Source: Bacillota bacterium
GTDB lineage: Bacteria; Bacillota_E; Sulfobacillia; Sulfobacillales; Sulfobacillaceae
Reading direction: 5' to 3'
NCBI GenBank assembly: GCA_021802375.1
Contig: JAKAAL010000174.1
Span: forward strand, 1-7,591
DNA: 7,591 nt
Position 1 is the first letter of the stretch. The number at the start of each line of letters is the position of its first letter. Shown here one piece after another: positions 6,170 to 7,591 of this stretch. Under the pieces are notes generated by a model. That model was given only the letters and a program-made list of their open reading frames with translations, searched no databases and was not told the DNA's origin. Made by a program: the position numbers and the translations under genes.

Positions 6170-7384
6170 ATGGCGCTTCGAGCAAAAGAACCCCATGCCA
6201 AAGATCCTCGCAAATTGACTTCAGGTCGCTGGCAAGCGCGCGTTACGTACTATGACCCTAATACGGGAAAGCGACGGGAAACCAGCCAAACATTCGCCAC
6301 TGAACGAGAAGCTAAGAAGTGGGGGCGGGAGCAAGAAGTTCAACTGCGACAAGGTTCTGTGACTCCGGAGGCGTTGACCAGCTTAACAGTCGACATGTTG
6401 TTGGATCGCTGGCTAAACGTGAAACGGCTGAAGCCGGTAAGTGAATCTACTTTGGAGAGTTACGCGCTTCACTTAAGACATATTCGGAGCGCATGGGGAG
6501 ACCGGCTTATCAAAGATGTCCGACCCGCGGACGTCCAGGAATTGTATGCACGAGTTCTTGAAACCCATAGTCCGCGCACTGGGGAGTATGTGGCCACGTT
6601 GGTGCGCGCGGCCTTTGATTGGGCGGTATCTATGGATTTGCTACTCGTTAATCCAGCGCGTAAAGTGCCGAAACCTCGGTTGCCTCGAAAGGAGTCCTTG
6701 GTTCTGACGCCGCAGGAAGCGCAACAACTACTCCGTGTTGGTTCGGCTCACCGGTTGCATGCATTGTGGTGGTTCCTGGCGCTAACGGGCGTTCGTAAAG
6801 GGGAAGCGCTTGGGCTACATTGGACGGATATTAATTGGGAAACAAAGACCGTGACGATTCGGCGGACATTGTCGGGTTCCGGCAGGCGCCGAACGGAAAC
6901 CGTTCCCAAGACCAAGCATAGTACCCGTACAATTGCCATGCCCGATGTCCTAATTCAAACGTTAAAACAATGGAGACAGCAGCAGCGTTTGCAGCGAGTC
7001 GCGGCTTTGACGTGGCACGACACGCCGTATGTGTTTACAACGTCTCACGGGACGCCATGGGATCCGAGTGCTATTTCACATCAATTTAAGCGCTTATTGC
7101 GCGAGTGCGGGTTGGCGACCGCGTGGCGGCCCCATGATCTTCGCCATGCGATGGCGACGCACTGGCTTGCGTCAGGAATTTCACCAAAGGTTGTCAGCGA
7201 ACGTTTGGGGCATGCCAGCGTGGCGTTCACCCTACAAGTTTATGCGCACGCCTTGCCCAATCAGCAGGCGGAAGCAGCGGAAAAAATGGCGGCTGTGTTG
7301 ATCGGTTCAGAGATATTACCATCCCCAATTGATCCCCACGAAATCAGAGAACGCGAGAAAACCAAGAAAATCATCGAAACCTAG
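6170..7384 (+). CDS. int: Tyrosine-family site-specific integrase
   Basis: The enzyme cuts and rejoins DNA at att sites through a 3'-phosphotyrosine link and moves the island in and out of selC. The 404-residue protein has the three expected parts. An AP2-like arm-binding domain (about 17-60) contains SGRWQARVTYYD and REAKKW. A core-binding helical domain (about 70-170) follows, and the catalytic domain runs from about 178. Catalytic residues are R209 in TGVRKGEAL, the lysine in PKTK (K247 or K249), H322 and R325 in HDLRH, H348 in GHAS and the nucleophile Y358 in QVYAH; all are present, so it looks active. Length is normal for the family. The start ATG has only a weak GGTGAT about 7 bases upstream. 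It reads towards the selC fragment 81 bp downstream, the usual integrase-att arrangement. No excisionase gene is visible here. Confidence 0.95.
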   Translation: MALRAKEPHAKDPRKLTSGRWQARVTYYDPNTGKRRETSQTFATEREAKKWGREQEVQLRQGSVTPEALTSLTVDMLLDRWLNVKRLKPVSESTLESYALHLRHIRSAWGDRLIKDVRPADVQELYARVLETHSPRTGEYVATLVRAAFDWAVSMDLLLVNPARKVPKPRLPRKESLVLTPQEAQQLLRVGSAHRLHALWWFLALTGVRKGEALGLHWTDINWETKTVTIRRTLSGSGRRRTETVPKTKHSTRTIAMPDVLIQTLKQWRQQQRLQRVAALTWHDTPYVFTTSHGTPWDPSAISHQFKRLLRECGLATAWRPHDLRHAMATHWLASGISPKVVSERLGHASVAFTLQVYAHALPNQQAEAAEKMAAVLIGSEILPSPIDPHEIREREKTKKIIET

Positions 7385-7465
7385 GAATCCCGAAGAAGCG
7401 CTGGGAATAAGGCATAGCGCAAAAATGAGAGACTCTAGAAAACGGTAGAAATACCTTGTCTGCTA
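7385..7465. other. Integrase-att spacer with candidate arm-type repeats
   Basis: This holds no gene. TAGAAA occurs twice, at 7436-7441 and 7446-7451, ten bases (one helical turn) apart, as possible integrase arm-binding sites. GCGCT (7398-7402) and AGCGC (7416-7420) could form a small stem after the integrase stop, but no T-run follows, so I do not call a terminator. Confidence 0.3.
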
Positions 7466-7529
7466 ACTTCAAATCCAATGGTCGGCCTCAGAGGTCGACG
7501 GTGGGTTCGATTCCCACATACTCCCGCCA
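7466..7529 (+). tRNA. selC: 3' fragment of tRNA-Sec(UCA) gene, attR-type junction
   Basis: The segment reproduces a selenocysteine tRNA from the anticodon loop to the end. It has loop CTTCAAA (7467-7473, anticodon TCA at 7469-7471), 3' anticodon stem TCCAA, a long variable arm (GTCGGCCT/AGGTCGAC, 7481-7499, 3-base loop), T arm GTGGG-TTCGATT-CCCAC (7501-7517), eight acceptor-strand bases ATACTCCC (7518-7525), discriminator G and encoded CCA. Eight acceptor bases after the T stem are diagnostic of bacterial tRNA-Sec. The 5' half is missing: the bases before the loop (GCTAA) do not pair with TCCAA, and no GGGAGTAT is found in the preceding 100 bases. A 3' tRNA copy beside an integrase is the classic mark of integration. 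The intact selC should lie at the other island end, outside the window. Confidence 0.88.
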
Positions 7530-7540
7530 AAGTCAAGTTC

Positions 7541-7567
7541 CGCCACGGTTGGCGAGATTTTATTTTC
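7541..7567 (+). terminator. Likely terminator downstream of selC
   Basis: CGCCA (7541-7545) pairs with TGGCG (7550-7554) over the loop CGGT and is followed after AGA by TTTTATTTTC. The stem is short but the T-rich tail is good. It lies 11 bases after the tRNA CCA and was probably the native selC terminator, which puts 7530-7591 on the chromosome side of the junction. The rest of the window end shows no gene. Confidence 0.45.
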
Positions 7568-7591
7568 TTCTCCGAGACGGTCTGCTGAGGC

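Noticed and set aside
7466..7529. 3' end of tmRNA (ssrA) or of a tRNA-Leu/Ser
   Set aside because: The CTTCAAA anticodon loop with UCA, the long variable stem and eight bases between T stem and discriminator fit tRNA-Sec; tmRNA and ordinary tRNAs have seven acceptor bases.
7430..7529. A complete tRNA-Sec gene
   Set aside because: No GGGAGTAT 5' acceptor strand and no TTGGA 5' anticodon stem occur upstream, so only the 3' part is present.
1..7591. CRISPR arrays or insertion sequences
   Set aside because: No regularly spaced direct repeats and no transposase gene were seen; the only recombinase is the tyrosine integrase.

Overview
The window reads as one end of a defence island integrated at a selenocysteine tRNA gene (selC). 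The organism cannot be named. Strong AAGGAGGT- and GGGAGG-type ribosome binding sites, two TTG start codons, an encoded tRNA CCA end and intermediate base composition fit a selenocysteine-using, Bacillota-like bacterium; this is inference.

Layout, left to right. Positions 1-76 are an exact reverse-complement copy of 1472-1547, so a scrap of the methyltransferase gene mod lies on the + strand and runs straight into the broken 3' side of res. On the - strand follow the start of res (Type III restriction helicase/nuclease subunit, cut after about 291 residues) and a complete mod (start reassigned to 2826), in the order mod-res with a 10-bp gap and a promoter-like -10 box upstream of mod. Upstream of mod, also on the - strand, are two genes I read as a PARIS system: ariA (ABC/AAA15-21-like ATPase, TTG start at 4981) and ariB (DUF4435/TOPRIM-like effector, TTG start at 3758), overlapping by 4 bases. 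A 333-bp divergent spacer separates ariA from a + strand gene for an uncharacterised protein with a cysteine-knuckle winged-helix N-terminus and a PD-(D/E)XK-like C-terminus. A 177-bp spacer with two competing hairpins leads to a complete tyrosine integrase on the + strand, then an 81-bp flank, then the 3' portion of selC (anticodon loop to CCA), which marks the attR-type end. A short terminator-like hairpin and apparent backbone DNA close the window.

How it may work together: mod-res would be the restriction layer. PARIS is known to respond to phage anti-restriction proteins such as Ocr, so placing it beside a restriction-modification locus gives a second layer that fires when restriction is inhibited. 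Here, however, res is broken at the left junction. Either the Type III system is reduced to an orphan methyltransferase, or the junction is an amplification or assembly artefact and res is intact in the real genome. The least explained gene is the wHTH-nuclease-like one at 5315-5992, between PARIS and the integrase.
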